Position numbers and translations under genes: made by a program. Of a DNA stretch of 61,992 nt, positions 52,411-61,992 are shown piece by piece. The DNA is taken from contig WHUZ01000160.1 in NCBI GenBank assembly GCA_015179045.1, positions 1-61,992 of the forward strand, in the 5' to 3' direction. Source of the stretch: Kalaharituber pfeilii. Taxonomy: Eukaryota > Ascomycota > Pezizomycetes > Pezizales > Pezizaceae. Position 1 is the stretch's first letter. Each line of letters opens with the position of its first letter. The notes under the pieces are model-generated. The model did no database searches. It saw only the letters and a program-made list of their open reading frames with translations, and had not been told where the DNA came from.

Positions 52411-53139
52411 TCACCCAACAGCCATAACAGCAAAGCTAATCTGGCGCACTTCTAACTAATGATAGGACCTGTTCTTTTGTTATTTTATCCCACTCTTCCT
52501 GAGGTTTTCCACCTTGTTTGTGCATTCATTGCGTACAATAATAATTCTGACATGCTGAACTTGAGTAGTTTCTCGATTGTGAATCTCATGACTGAACTCT
52601 TCATTTTGATATTGTATGCAGGCTTCAGCAGGTGATTCGAGGCTGTGACTGGGAAATGGAGTTCTGTAAGTTGGTTGAAAAACAAAGAATTAAAGCGTGT
52701 TACTCTGTGAAGCGTGTAGGAAACTACAGAAAATACGTGTAGAATAACGAGTATTACAAAACCAACAGATCAACTCTATCCTAGCAACTATTCCTGTCAC
52801 ATTGTATGCGCTTCTGAAGACTTATGATACCCTTACCCCCGAGTACTGTAGCCCTGACACGTATGGAGATTGTTAGACGAGACCGGGATATTTTGAATGG
52901 ATATGTCGGCAATCGCGGCGCTCGGGGACGGGAGGCAGGGGTAAAGGTAAGATTTGCGGCGCAAGGTGTCGGCCGGTTTGCTTGGTCGGTCGGCACGTCA
53001 GATGGTACATAGAAAGAGTGGATCTGAGAAGGCGGTAGGGGGGGAGCAAATACTGTATTATGGAATATGGATGTCGATTGAGGGATCTTTATTGAAAAAA
53101 TTGGGAAGTTACAAAATATGGACAATGTTTTTGTTTTCA
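52411..53139. other. Intergenic spacer between two mariner-type elements
   Basis: No gene seen. Overlapping ORFs on both strands at 52781-53155 are short and unsupported. Confidence 0.5.
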
Positions 53140-53141
53140 TA

Positions 53142-53471
53142 CAGTGCGTAGGCAAAAGTCTTCGGGACTATGCAGTATAAGGAAAAGCGCTTTACCAAGC
53201 CTTGGAGTCACGAGACATGCATCCGAGAGGATCTTCCTTGACAAAACACAACTGAACAAAAAGTACTCCTGTTTAAATTCTGAGAAAGGATTTGTTCTAT
53301 GATGCCCATTCATGGGGTCTATTATTTTTTTGCAATTCATTAGCTAATGTATGGATTTTTTTATTGATTTTTCGAACAGTATTGAAAAAAGAGGTGCAAG
53401 GAGGTCCACTCGGATGCACGTCTCGCTTTTCCTTATACTGCATAGTCCCGAAGACTTTTGCCTACGCACTG
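53142..53471. mobile_element. Mariner-type MITE, 330 bp, 48-bp perfect TIRs
   Basis: The first 48 bases (CAGTGCGTAGGCAAAAGTCT.. at 53142-53189) are exactly repeated in inverse at 53424-53471, and TA flanks both ends (53140-53141 and 53472-53473). Inward of the arms, similarity resumes after a left-side insertion of about 22 bp (GAGACATGCATCCGAG on the left, GAGACGTGCATCCGAG on the inverted right). There is no ORF. Size, long identical TIRs and TA duplication define a MITE of the Tc1/mariner superfamily, probably young. Confidence 0.95.
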
Positions 53472-53473
53472 TA

Positions 53474-55057
53474 TATACTTTGAATTCCACCCATATCTTC
53501 GTTGTATACTAGTATCATATCATAACTGATGAACACGGGGGAATGGATTGGGAAGCTTGCCAATTTCAAGAAAAGCAGGAAGAATTCATATATAAAGATC
53601 GTTTGTGCGTTGGTAGATGCAAGAGTGCTATTATATAAGGAAGCTAAAGTACTGAAAGGGAAGTTAGAATATTCGTCGGAGGTTGCCACGGTCGGGTTTT
53701 TATGCTACTGTTATGGGTTGGTTGGGGGAGGGGAAGGGCGGTTGAGGAAAGTTTTAATTAATTTTTGATTTTTGATTTTTTTCGCTCATAAGGTGATAGT
53801 AATAGTGATGGAGATAGGTGAGGTGGGTTGAAGGAGGATAAATTGTAGGACGGGGTGGGAATTTGTGTGTGGAGAGATTGAGAATGAGGCTAACCGAAAC
53901 AGATTTTGTTTTTTATAAAAAAAGGTAATTGTAGTGAAGGGAAGATCTTTTTTTCTGAAAATAATTAATGTGGAGTCTGAATTTTATTTTTTAGTTGGGA
54001 CGGTGTAGCAGAGGGGAGGAGGAGCGGAGGAAGGGGAAAGGAAGAGGGTGGGTGAAGAAATTGTAGTTGGAAAATGAGGGAGGGGATTGTGTATATAGAA
54101 AGAATATGCATGGAACTTGATAAGATGTTCCGTGATGGTGTGGGGTTGGGGAAGGACCCAGGGGTGAGAAGTGGGAAGTTCAGGGTAATGGGGGGTTTGG
54201 ACGTGGCTGGTTATTGTTTCAATGTATGCGGTCCTACGGTTAGTGGTTTTGATTACTGGGGGTACGTGGAGAGGTCGGTTTGTACATTGTACATCTGAGA
54301 TACTTTGTGTATAAAAGAAGTAACTATTGGATTATGTAGTCGTAATATTGGGAGGTGTGGTCGGACTTAGTTTATGGATGAGGGGAAAAAAGATGTCAGC
54401 CGAATACTTATATACCTGGTATACCTATTGCTTGTTGGGATTTTGAATGGTTTTAGCGTATTACTGGATTGCTTTTGAATTCTTTTCATTTCATTTTATG
54501 GTCTAAATTTCTGTGGGCGGCTTGTGGATGCCCGACGGATGGTTGGGTGGAATATTGATCAGGGTTGAGTGGATTGAACATAAATAGAAAAATATCGATA
54601 TCTACACTGTCTTAGTGTCCAGACTATTTGGGCACGAGAACGCATATTCACCGAACATTTAATTTCATGTAGCATGTTATTATAGACGAGGGAAGTAGGG
54701 TAGGATGTATTCCAATATTAGCACCACCCCATGACCGGGTGAGTTTGGAGAATAGTGAGTTAGTGAATTGAATGGGCATCTGACGTTGAACTTACCGATT
54801 CACTCGAGCTCGCGGTTGTCTTTATATTGGCCTAGAATTCGACGTGGTGAGTATGTAGCGTCTCGGCCGTGTTTATACTTGTTGGTTGTAGCTGAGCAAC
54901 GGTGAACCGATAGGTCGGGTCGATTGACTTTCCGGGTAAGTACGCAGGTAGTACATAACTTACAATAACCATAAGTACGTATACTAGTCGAACGCCTTTT
55001 GTTTCTCTGCTTATATTTGTTCCTCCGTCAGCAGATAAAAATACCATCGATCCTCAC
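53474..55057. other. Intergenic, no gene seen
   Basis: T-rich and G-rich simple stretches (53760-54060) without coding character. No discrete element is recognised. Confidence 0.5.
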
Positions 55058-56443
55058 TATGTCTCTCACGAACTCTCTCATGGCTGACAGGTATCATCGT
55101 GGCCACCAAGCTGTGGATCAGCGAAACCTTCAAATGATCCAGCCCGCGCCGTATATTGGTCCACTTGACACCATACTTACTCCACAGCACTAATAATGAC
55201 GGCGGCAATGGTACTCATCCAAATGATAGCCATATTGAGTTTGGTCACCCAGACACGGATCCGCCTGTTGTGCATGTTCCTGAAATTGGCACTACTACTA
55301 CTGCTACTACTATAGATAGCACTACGTCGAGGTCGATGTCGTCGAAAGCCAGAGTATTAGTAGAAGCCCGAGTGCTGGTACGTACTTACAATTATATGTT
55401 ATATATATGATGCCTTTAGCTCCAACCTGGGTCCTGATACTGCTGATCTACTTGCATATCAATTAGAAGAATGCTGGGAATCCTGGGATGTATAGTTAGC
55501 GGTAGCTGGTGATTGTTGCGGTTGAGACAGAGACTGGTTTGAGAGGAGCTAGCTGCGAGCTCAATGTCAACAGAGGGTTTACCGATAACGACGACTGACG
55601 CTCCTACAAGCTCAATGCCAACGCACACGTCAATCGTCAAAGCGTTACTGACTGCAGATCCACCGGAACTGCCTCTATTTAGTAACCATCTGCCCAGTTC
55701 AGAGCCCGAACCCGGTCCAGAGCAAGAACAAAGTATTGTCCCACCTGCGTCACCCTCTTCACCACCATCGGGACCATCCGCAATTGATGCAGTAGCCTAG
55801 TCAGCGTCTGGTTACGAGACTTGGTAATGTTCAGGTTGCAAGGGCAAGTGGGGAGGGGTGTACACCTGTACAAAGGACGCAAAGACTACTCGAGCGCGTG
55901 GGGCCGGGAGTTTGAAGTACTCAGGAGAGCACGCGCAGGCACTGAACATTGTGAAACAGGATACCCACGTATACCCGGCCGGGCCGAGGGCGGCAAATGG
56001 GACGGAAATCGTAGGATGGTTTCCATGAAACATACAACTAAATGCCCACAGCAAGGTCGAATCCAGTTCCAGTACCGATCACCTCACAGCCGCGGCAGCT
56101 CGACCTGTTACACCCATCCAACGCAAGGCGAACTATACGTCCAGCCTCCAGGTTTGGTTCCTCTGGGAGCCCGGACGCAGATCATCTGCCTAAACAGTCA
56201 GTTTCTCTCCAAAGCTCCGTCTCGAGCTCGGGAAGCGTGTACTACGAGGCCACGTGTCATAACTTCGAATTTGGCACTAACAGTTTTAGTTCCAGTGAGG
56301 AGCTGGAGTCGGGGAACATGAATCTCCCATCCACTCCTTGGTCAGTACGTCTAAGGTCTGCGGGGAGGCGGCAATTGGGATCGCGAGAACGGTGGATTAT
56401 AGACATGTGCATGCGATGCCTACGGACGGGACCTCGACCATAG
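55058..56443 (+). CDS. Uncertain Ser/Thr/Pro-rich coding segments, possibly one multi-exon gene or a relic
   Basis: Three plus-strand stretches have protein-like rather than random composition. They are 55058-55390 (MSLTNSLMADRYHRGHQAVD.. and, across a possible intron with a CACAG acceptor at 55188, a DGGNGTHPNDSHIEFGHPD-type segment), 55564-55797 (MSTEGLPITTTDAPTSSMPT.. to a Pro/Ser-rich end) and 56042-56440 (..SLQSSVSSSGSVYYEATC..SSSEELESGNMNLPSTP..). Frames differ, stops separate them and I could not build a consistent splice model. No domain is recognised. It may be a disordered-protein gene, a transposon-associated gene or a decaying one. Confidence 0.25.
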
Positions 56444-56633
56444 TTGGGGGCCGGGGCCCGGCGAGCGCGAGTGGCCACTCATGACGATAGCACGGATTAT
56501 AATCTATGCCATGGCTCTGCTCGTGGAGTGGACGCTGTGGTAGGCACCGTGCCTAAGCTACTATTAGCACGCTGATGCTGGGCTCAGACGCCGCAGGACA
56601 CGAGGGTCGTATGGCGATATAGGCAATGCTGGG

Positions 56634-59009
56634 GGTTTTTTTTTTTTTTTTTTCTATCACATGACCCCGCTTGTAGCTGTTCGCCATGGCAGGGCCCCTG
56701 GGTCTAGACCCTCAAAGCCCGGAGGCAGGCTTTTCTACCTGAATCTTCCACCGCCATCTCTACAAACGAAAACATCAACCCCTCCCCGCCCCACTTCCCC
56801 GAGGCACTTTAAAAATAGCTACATCTTTCTTCCCCCGCCACCTACTAACAAACGGAAATTCGCCCCCTCCCCCTACACCTTCAGCGAACCGAAAAACTCT
56901 CCCAGCGTATTCACCATCTCCCCATTCTCCTGTTCCACCATCCACTTTTTGTCATCGATATCCTCCCACCTTCCCCATCCTTTCAAGTACTCCACCTCCT
57001 CACACCTGAACGCCAGGTGGTCCGCCGTTTGTCTTTCCCCGCACTCACATACGCTCCCCTCCATCGCTTTCCCGATCCTTACCTCCCACTCCTTCCCCAT
57101 CCCCTTTCCCGTTCTCAGTCTCGTGAAAGCCGTTGCGGCCCCCTTCTCCACTCCATCACTGCGCCCCCCCGTACCCCCTTTCCTTTCTCTCCGCCGCGCG
57201 CAGTCGCTTCCACTTCTGCCGCAGCCCCCTTCTGTTACCACCGACCTCCCTACCCTGTCCGCCGCCCTCTTCGCTTCGACGTCCGCCGCCTCGTTGCCGG
57301 CGATACCGATGTGCGCCTTCACCCACATCAGCTTAACGTCCCCCCTTTTTTCCTTCTCTCCGCGACTGCATCCACCACTCTCCTCAGGTCTCCGGTTCGT
57401 GCTTTCCCCAATCTCCCCGCCTTCCTCACCGCCGCGATTGCTGCCTGTGAGTCTGTCAGGATGACCAGGTTTGCCGGTGCTGGGACGCCTTCTCTATCCC
57501 CACCCTCATCCCTCTCACCTCCCCATCCCACACCGTCGCTCCCGTCCCCATTTCCTCTCCCCCCCCGCCATCCCACTTCCAGAATCCCCTCCTACTCTCC
57601 CCTTCTCGTTCATGCTACCATCTGTGTACACCGCCCCCCCCCCCTTGCGTTGCCCAAAAGATTGACGACTCCCACTCCTCCGCGCTTCCCCCTTTGCGTC
57701 CTTCTCTCGTCACTTCTTCCACCTCCGTTCTCGCACATCCCCCCCCCCATGACACCTCGTCCACCCCCTCCGGCATGACGAAGCTAACTGTGCTCTGTAC
57801 CCTCCCTGCCACCGACTCGAACCCATCCTTCTTCTGCGTCGCCCACCCCACACTCCAGTCCTTCCAGTCCCGCCCCCGCTCCTCCACGTCCCCCTCTCCC
57901 CTGAAGTCCGCGGTCCAGATGTCTCCGCATCCCTTCGGGTCCCCCATACTCCTCGCTACGAACCGCGCCTGTGCCGCGTCTAATGCCGTCTCCGCACTCT
58001 CCACTCCGGCGATCCAGTTGACTTTCTGCATCGCTGCTCCGTGGACAGCGCCCGTAGCCTTCTTCAGTACCTGATACTGAATCTTCTCCATCTCTCTCCT
58101 CCACTCCTTCTGTCCCCCCACCCTATCTCCGACCCCCACATCATCACCGCCCTTATCATCCCCGTGTACATCTGTCTCCAGCTGCGCGGCTCATCCCCCA
58201 CTGCCCTGCACCCAGCCCCATCATCGCGCCTGTTAGTTTCCTTGCCTTCTCTATCCTCGCCTTCCAGTGGAAGTCGAAGTCTAAAGTCGAGTCAAAGATC
58301 ACTCCCAGCCACTTCACTCTCTCCACCTCCTTTCTCCTTCTCTTCCCTTTGCCGAAGACAATATCCTCATGCTTCGCTGTCTCCAGCGGTACCCCCCATT
58401 TTCCGCCACCCTCCCCGTTATCCTTCCCAATTTCACTCTCAGTCTCTCCTGATCCACCTCCCCTTCCCAGTTCCCACGCCGTTACATTGATGTCATCTAC
58501 GTATGACGGAACTTCGCATTCCACCTCCGGGCATTCTCTCCTTAGCGTCTCCTCCAAATCTTCCAACATCGGCGCCAGCCATATCAGAAAAATGACTGGT
58601 GACAGGGCGACCCCTGAGTACCCCCACGTTCGCTCTGCCTTCCCCCCTGACCACTCCGTCCCACTCCACCGTGAACTTTCTCTCTCTTAAAAAAATCCCT
58701 TCAGCCACCCCGCCCACCTCCCTGCTCCCTTGTCTCTCCTCACCCTCTTCAGCACCTCTTCCCCCTTCACATTATTGAAGCCTCCCCTCACATCGTCGAG
58801 CTCCACACTGCCCCCCCTTTCTCGCAAGACACCTTTGTGTTCTGGCGACCGCCCTCATCATCGCCTCTGCCGCGTTTCGTCCCTTCCTTCCGCCAAACTG
58901 ATGACGGTGGAAAAGTTGCTCTGCTTTCTGTAGCTCGCTTGCCACCACCTTCTCTCCCAGCTTCGCTACGCAGTTGATCAAGTTTATTGGTCTCCAACTC
59001 TTCACCTGC
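56634..59009 (-). mobile_element. 5'-truncated Tad-like LINE with RNase H (2.4 kb)
   Basis: This is a non-LTR retrotransposon copied from the minus strand. The tail is the T run at 56636-56653, preceded on the minus strand by a 3' end reading GCTACAAGCGGGGTCATGTG. Two other insertions in the window share this 3' end. The 5' edge at 59009 falls inside the reverse transcriptase domain; the endonuclease and first ORF are absent. A 13-bp target-site duplication flanks it. RNase H plus a C-terminal CCHC-like group fits fungal Tad-clade LINEs. The GC content is far above the host flanks. Plus-strand ORFs over this region are shadows of the element. Confidence 0.94.
56873..59009 (-). pseudogene. LINE ORF2 remnant: reverse transcriptase and RNase H, frameshifted
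   Basis: Read from 59009 leftward: KSWRPINLINCVAKLGEKVV (RT fingers); HQFGGRKGRNAAEAM; a shifted frame with VELDDVRGGFNNV (first catalytic Asp region); GVALSPVIFLIWLAP; PSYVDDINVTAWELG (catalytic YVDD); KWLGVIFDSTLDFDFHW; KKATGAVHGAAMQKVNWIAG (linker); NLVILTDSQAAIAAVRKAG and WVKAHIGIAGNEAADVEAKR (RNase H Asp and His-Asp motifs); and CECGERQTADHLAFRC near the end. At least four frame changes break it, so it is dead, yet the catalytic motifs themselves survive. This points to a fairly young copy or to base-calling errors in homopolymers. Confidence 0.9.
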
Positions 59010-59022
59010 AGGCAATGCTGGG

Positions 59023-60052
59023 TTACATACACACGATGAGGGTAAGTCCAGTGACATGGAGATGCTTAGAAATGGTGATGCTGCGCCAACTGGTATAAGA
59101 AGGGCATTCTTTCTATCTTCTTCACCTTTCACATTCATCTTCATCTTTCATCCTTCCTATTCACTATTTATTCATACTCGCCTTCCATTACCTTCAACCT
59201 TTCTACATTATGTCTTTCTGATATTGTTTTTTGCACTTGCTATACAATCAAACAACTCTCGCTCATGCTCAGTAATCTTCTCCATTCAACTACCTGACTG
59301 CCTTCACTTCCTCCTTTGCCAAGCAACCTCCCAGCAGAGGACCCAGTGCATAGAGTAGTGGAATTAGTGTATCGCGCCCCACGCTCATTAACGCGAGCGT
59401 TGACAAGCATCCAGAACTGTACCCGAACGGGTTATTGTAAAAAGTCGTAGTACGTTACTCGCAGGTCCCGGTCACAAGTTTGACAGGGCGGTTTTACGGT
59501 ATCGGTACTGTTGTAGATATAGGCAGGAACAAGACGTTGCTTGAGGACTTATGTACATGAGGGAAGGCATGAATTAAATACAAAAGCTGGACATGACATA
59601 GGAGACTATAGTTTCCTGTACTTTTTCCTGACGGTGGTTTATTTCCTGAGCGGTGACTTAATTTCCTGAGCGGTGACTTATTCATTGGGGCGCGGGCATA
59701 TCTTTTGATCCGCGGCGTCCAGGGCTTTTATTTCCTTGATGCGGACCATTCCTGCTTGGCTAGTCTGTGACAGTTATGGTACGTGGAGGCCTCAAGTGAA
59801 GGAGGGAGGGACGCCGACAGTGGGGTGGTGGGTGTTTAGGAAGGCTCCGAGCGTGAGGAAGTTCTCATTTGTGAGTGAGGGTGACCCTGAAAGGAGGTTG
59901 TCGAGAGGAGTTGACGCAGACAGGGAGCTTGTCCAGCTCAACGGTACAAGGTACAATTGTGACGGCGGCTGCGGATGGGTTTGAGAGGGGAGGGGGAGCA
60001 GGAAGAGAAGCGAAGGGAGATTGAGTGGAGGAGGTGAAAAGAGGAGCATTTC
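59023..60052. other. Spacer between LINE copies, with a 20-bp tandem duplication
   Basis: No gene is recognised. It contains ATTTCCTGAGCGGTGACTTA twice in tandem (59641-59660 and 59661-59680), with a degraded third copy just upstream. A frame at 59736-59981 is open but unrecognised. Confidence 0.5.
59641..59680. repeat. 20-bp tandem repeat, two identical copies
   Basis: The unit ATTTCCTGAGCGGTGACTTA occurs twice head to tail. A related TTTCCTGACGGTGGTTT precedes it. Confidence 0.92.
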
Positions 60053-60172
60053 AAGTTGCTGCTATCAAGCCTGCCTCCAGGCTTTGAGGGTTTAGACCCA
60101 GGGGCCCTGCCATGGCGAAACAGCTACAAGCGGGTCACGTGATAAAAAAAAAAAAAAAAAAGTTGCTGCTAT
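60053..60172. repeat. 13-bp target-site duplication around the 94-bp LINE insert
   Basis: AAGTTGCTGCTAT at 60053-60065 and 60160-60172; the second copy overlaps the last two A of the tail. Confidence 0.92.
60066..60159 (+). mobile_element. 5'-truncated LINE insertion (about 94 bp), opposite orientation
   Basis: It runs from AAGCCTGCCTCCAGGCTTTG through GGGCCCTGCCATGGCGAAAC to TACAAGCGGGTCACGTGAT and about 18 A. This is the same 3' end as the 2.4-kb LINE 1 kb to the left, which lies on the other strand. An exact 13-bp duplication, AAGTTGCTGCTAT, flanks it (60053-60065 and 60160-60172). Together the two copies form a spaced inverted repeat of about 85 bp, which could be mistaken for one TIR transposon. 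Confidence 0.92.
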
Positions 60173-61992
60173 ATTACTGGCGGCTTAGTCAGCAATATCC
60201 GGCTGAGTGCTAGTTATATCGCACCGCTATTTGTTACCGACTATGATAGAGCGTTGTGGCGTAAAGAGTTCTAGTTGGAGGGGTGGTAGGTCCATCAAGG
60301 GATCTAAAGAGTGGCCGCAGCGGAAAACTTACCAAGATAAAAGAGGCATTGCAATTTGTAGATTTAGCCAGTGTAGTTCGATTTGGATTAATGATTCCCT
60401 ATCTGGGACTGGAAATCATGCAATAGAGAGTTGTGACTCTGTAAAACTCTGTAAATTAAGTAGTGCGGCTGGCTGTGACGCAGTACTAAGACGTAGTATG
60501 GTGTCGGCAGCTTAGTTACCAACACCAAATCAAGGGGGTGACAAATATATGTATCCACAACACCACAACTATAGATCTAGAATTTTAAATCTCGTAAAAT
60601 CTATAGCATTTTGCTATTGCGAACAATTCTACGAGATCAGAAAAAATTAAAAAAAAATGCACATGTGATAGGAAAATAAAAGAGGACATTTTGTATGAGA
60701 GATGGTCAAAAATGTAATGAACGTGCCAAGAGGGCAAAAAATTCCCTAAATAGGTAATTTTGAATACTTAGTCAGCAAGACTTGGCATATTTTCCCTGAT
60801 CATGCATGCATATTATGCAATTTTGTTGCATGCGATGCAATAAGTACTATCTAAACACAAAAATGCAAGGGACTTGGCATGAGACTAACTCAAAGGAGTA
60901 AAGAAAGGTGAAAAAAGGCTGCTGACTAATGGTCAACCGAAGTGTTACGAGGTGTTGGTACTAAGCTGCCGGCACCATAGTCTTATGATTTCTGATGCTC
61001 TCATCCCAGCCCTGTTGTATCACAGGGATTATTTTCTGCTGTTCACGAGATTGTGTCGGGCTTGGCGCCTATACCAAACCCTCAAAGATTCTCGATCCTT
61101 CTTTCCGAACTACGGAATCGGGAACAGGGCCAAGCCCGACACAGGTAGTTAGTGCAACCGATCTTCCCATGTTCCTCCATTTTCTCTCTGCTTCACCTTC
61201 TCTACGGTAGTGCACGCATGGGGGATGCGTATGGTGGACAGTGGACCGGCAGCTTGGCCGGTGAGGGTGGCTTGGCTTTTGGGTAATCTGTCAGTGTTGT
61301 TTAAGTTTGGTGATGTTTAGATGTGACGGCACGTCGCTGGGAGTTTCAAAATGGTTGAATGTAGGTAGGAACGGCACAAACATACCGCATTACCCTCAAC
61401 CGGCTACTGCTCAGTCATCATCCAATCGATGACTAAGCGGATTTCCAGCTTGCGGAATGAGACCACTCCGTCGCTGCAGGATACCCTGGTTCGGGGAGGA
61501 ACTTTGCGGGCCAACTCTACGTTCTGCATTCTTGGAGAAAGCTGCACAGCGCTGAGAGGGCTTGCACATTGGAGGCAGAAGGCTCTGCTGGGGCTTTTAC
61601 ACCTTCCAGAAGCAATATTGGAGGTTGGGCGATCAGTGCAACACCACGGCGTCTTCGACACGCTGAACTACTCTGATACAAAAACAACTTGGACCTTCTA
61701 CCAATTGAGGCTGCCCTAGTAGGAAATTAGCAATCTGTGCGTTGAGGATCAAGCTTTTCCAAGTTCAGCATCTACCCGTGAACTTGTTCCGTAGTCTTCG
61801 TGTCCAGACTATTCCGTGAAATTGGCCACCTCCGATCTAGCTGCAGATATTTGGCGGATTTTGCAACTTGATGGCTGTATCATACCAGGGCTGAAGTCTT
61901 CAGCGCGTCGCACAGCCCTGAGCCTGGCGAAAGTGCAATTGGGATTTTGCTCCATCAGGGATGCCGTAGATTTTACGTTTTTTTATGAGTAA
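60173..61992. other. Right end of window, no supported gene
   Basis: AT-rich to mixed DNA. A short IR (ATCTCGTA..TACGAGAT, 60591-60648) and a 15-bp IR (61052-61143) are present. Frames at 61404-61719 are open on both strands over the same bases and neither is recognised; a gene continuing past the right edge cannot be excluded. Confidence 0.45.
61052..61143. repeat. Inverted repeat, 15-bp perfect arms
   Basis: TGTGTCGGGCTTGGC (61052-61066) and its exact reverse complement (61129-61143) flank a 62-nt loop. No TA or other duplication was seen at the arms. Confidence 0.85.

Larger units (their letters stand above)
56621..59022. repeat. 13-bp target-site duplication around the long LINE
   Basis: AGGCAATGCTGGG occurs at 56621-56633 and 59010-59022 in the same orientation, directly flanking the poly(T) end and the truncated 5' end of the LINE. 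Confidence 0.92.

Noticed and set aside
56661..58490. Large plus-strand ORFs rich in Pro, Ser and Leu
   Set aside because: They are antisense to the LINE reverse transcriptase and RNase H, whose motifs are clear on the minus strand.
56640..60160. A single 3.5-kb TIR transposon
   Set aside because: The inverted ends are the 3' ends of two separate LINE insertions, each with its own target-site duplication and A tail.
61404..61719. ORFs of 85 and 96 codons on opposite strands
   Set aside because: They overlap each other, and neither resembles a known protein or shows coding bias I can defend.

Overview
This window is nuclear DNA of a filamentous ascomycete fungus (Pezizomycotina level). The gene complement (Iwr1, Cdc42, a group X hybrid histidine kinase, Tip41, Ipk1), short GT..AG introns of about 50-130 nt, and Tad-like LINE and Tc1/mariner debris all fit. 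Gene density is low: eight intact-looking protein genes plus one uncertain nested gene in 62 kb. Intergenic DNA is AT-rich and repeat-laden. The species cannot be named from sequence alone; a repeat-rich, gene-poor lineage such as Pezizomycetes is a guess.

Layout, left to right. 1-1591 (-): most of an IWR1-type gene, cut by the window edge. 3733-6440 (-): CDC42 in five exons; its 1.4-kb intron 2 holds a separate same-strand ORF for a small membrane protein (4499-5200). 7200-8450: GC-rich low-complexity island upstream of CDC42. 8450-12360: gene-free, microsatellite-rich. 12364-13094 (-): a DUF1349 protein in three exons. 13095-17950: no convincing gene. 17950-20340: a second GC-rich low-complexity island, just upstream of the largest gene. 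20341-28392 (+): a 2547-residue hybrid histidine kinase in eight exons (pseudokinase, AAA ATPase, GAF, HisKA/HATPase, degenerate receiver, receiver). 30285-32085: ankyrin-repeat pseudogene interrupted by a poly(A)-tailed insertion. 34132-35376 (+): TIP41. 41336-42696 (+): IPK1. 43689-45441: two TIR elements. 46576-48441 (-): unrecognised Cys-rich single-pass surface protein. 51372-62 kb: transposon-rich zone with a gutted Tc1 element, a 330-bp mariner-type MITE and a 2.4-kb 5'-truncated LINE.

Gene relations. There are no operons; each gene has its own exon structure. Several genes act in signalling: polarity GTPase (Cdc42), multistep phosphorelay sensor (histidine kinase), TOR/PP2A control (Tip41) and inositol phosphate kinase (Ipk1). 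I see no evidence that they form one cluster or pathway. The strongest structural observations are the gene inside a CDC42 intron, three insertions of one LINE family (2.4 kb, about 94 bp, about 67 bp) each with a 13-15 bp target-site duplication, the precise TIR elements, and the paired GC-rich islands upstream of two regulatory genes. Splice sites were placed by eye using GT/AG, reading phase and protein-family continuity; every multi-exon total is divisible by three where the gene is complete.
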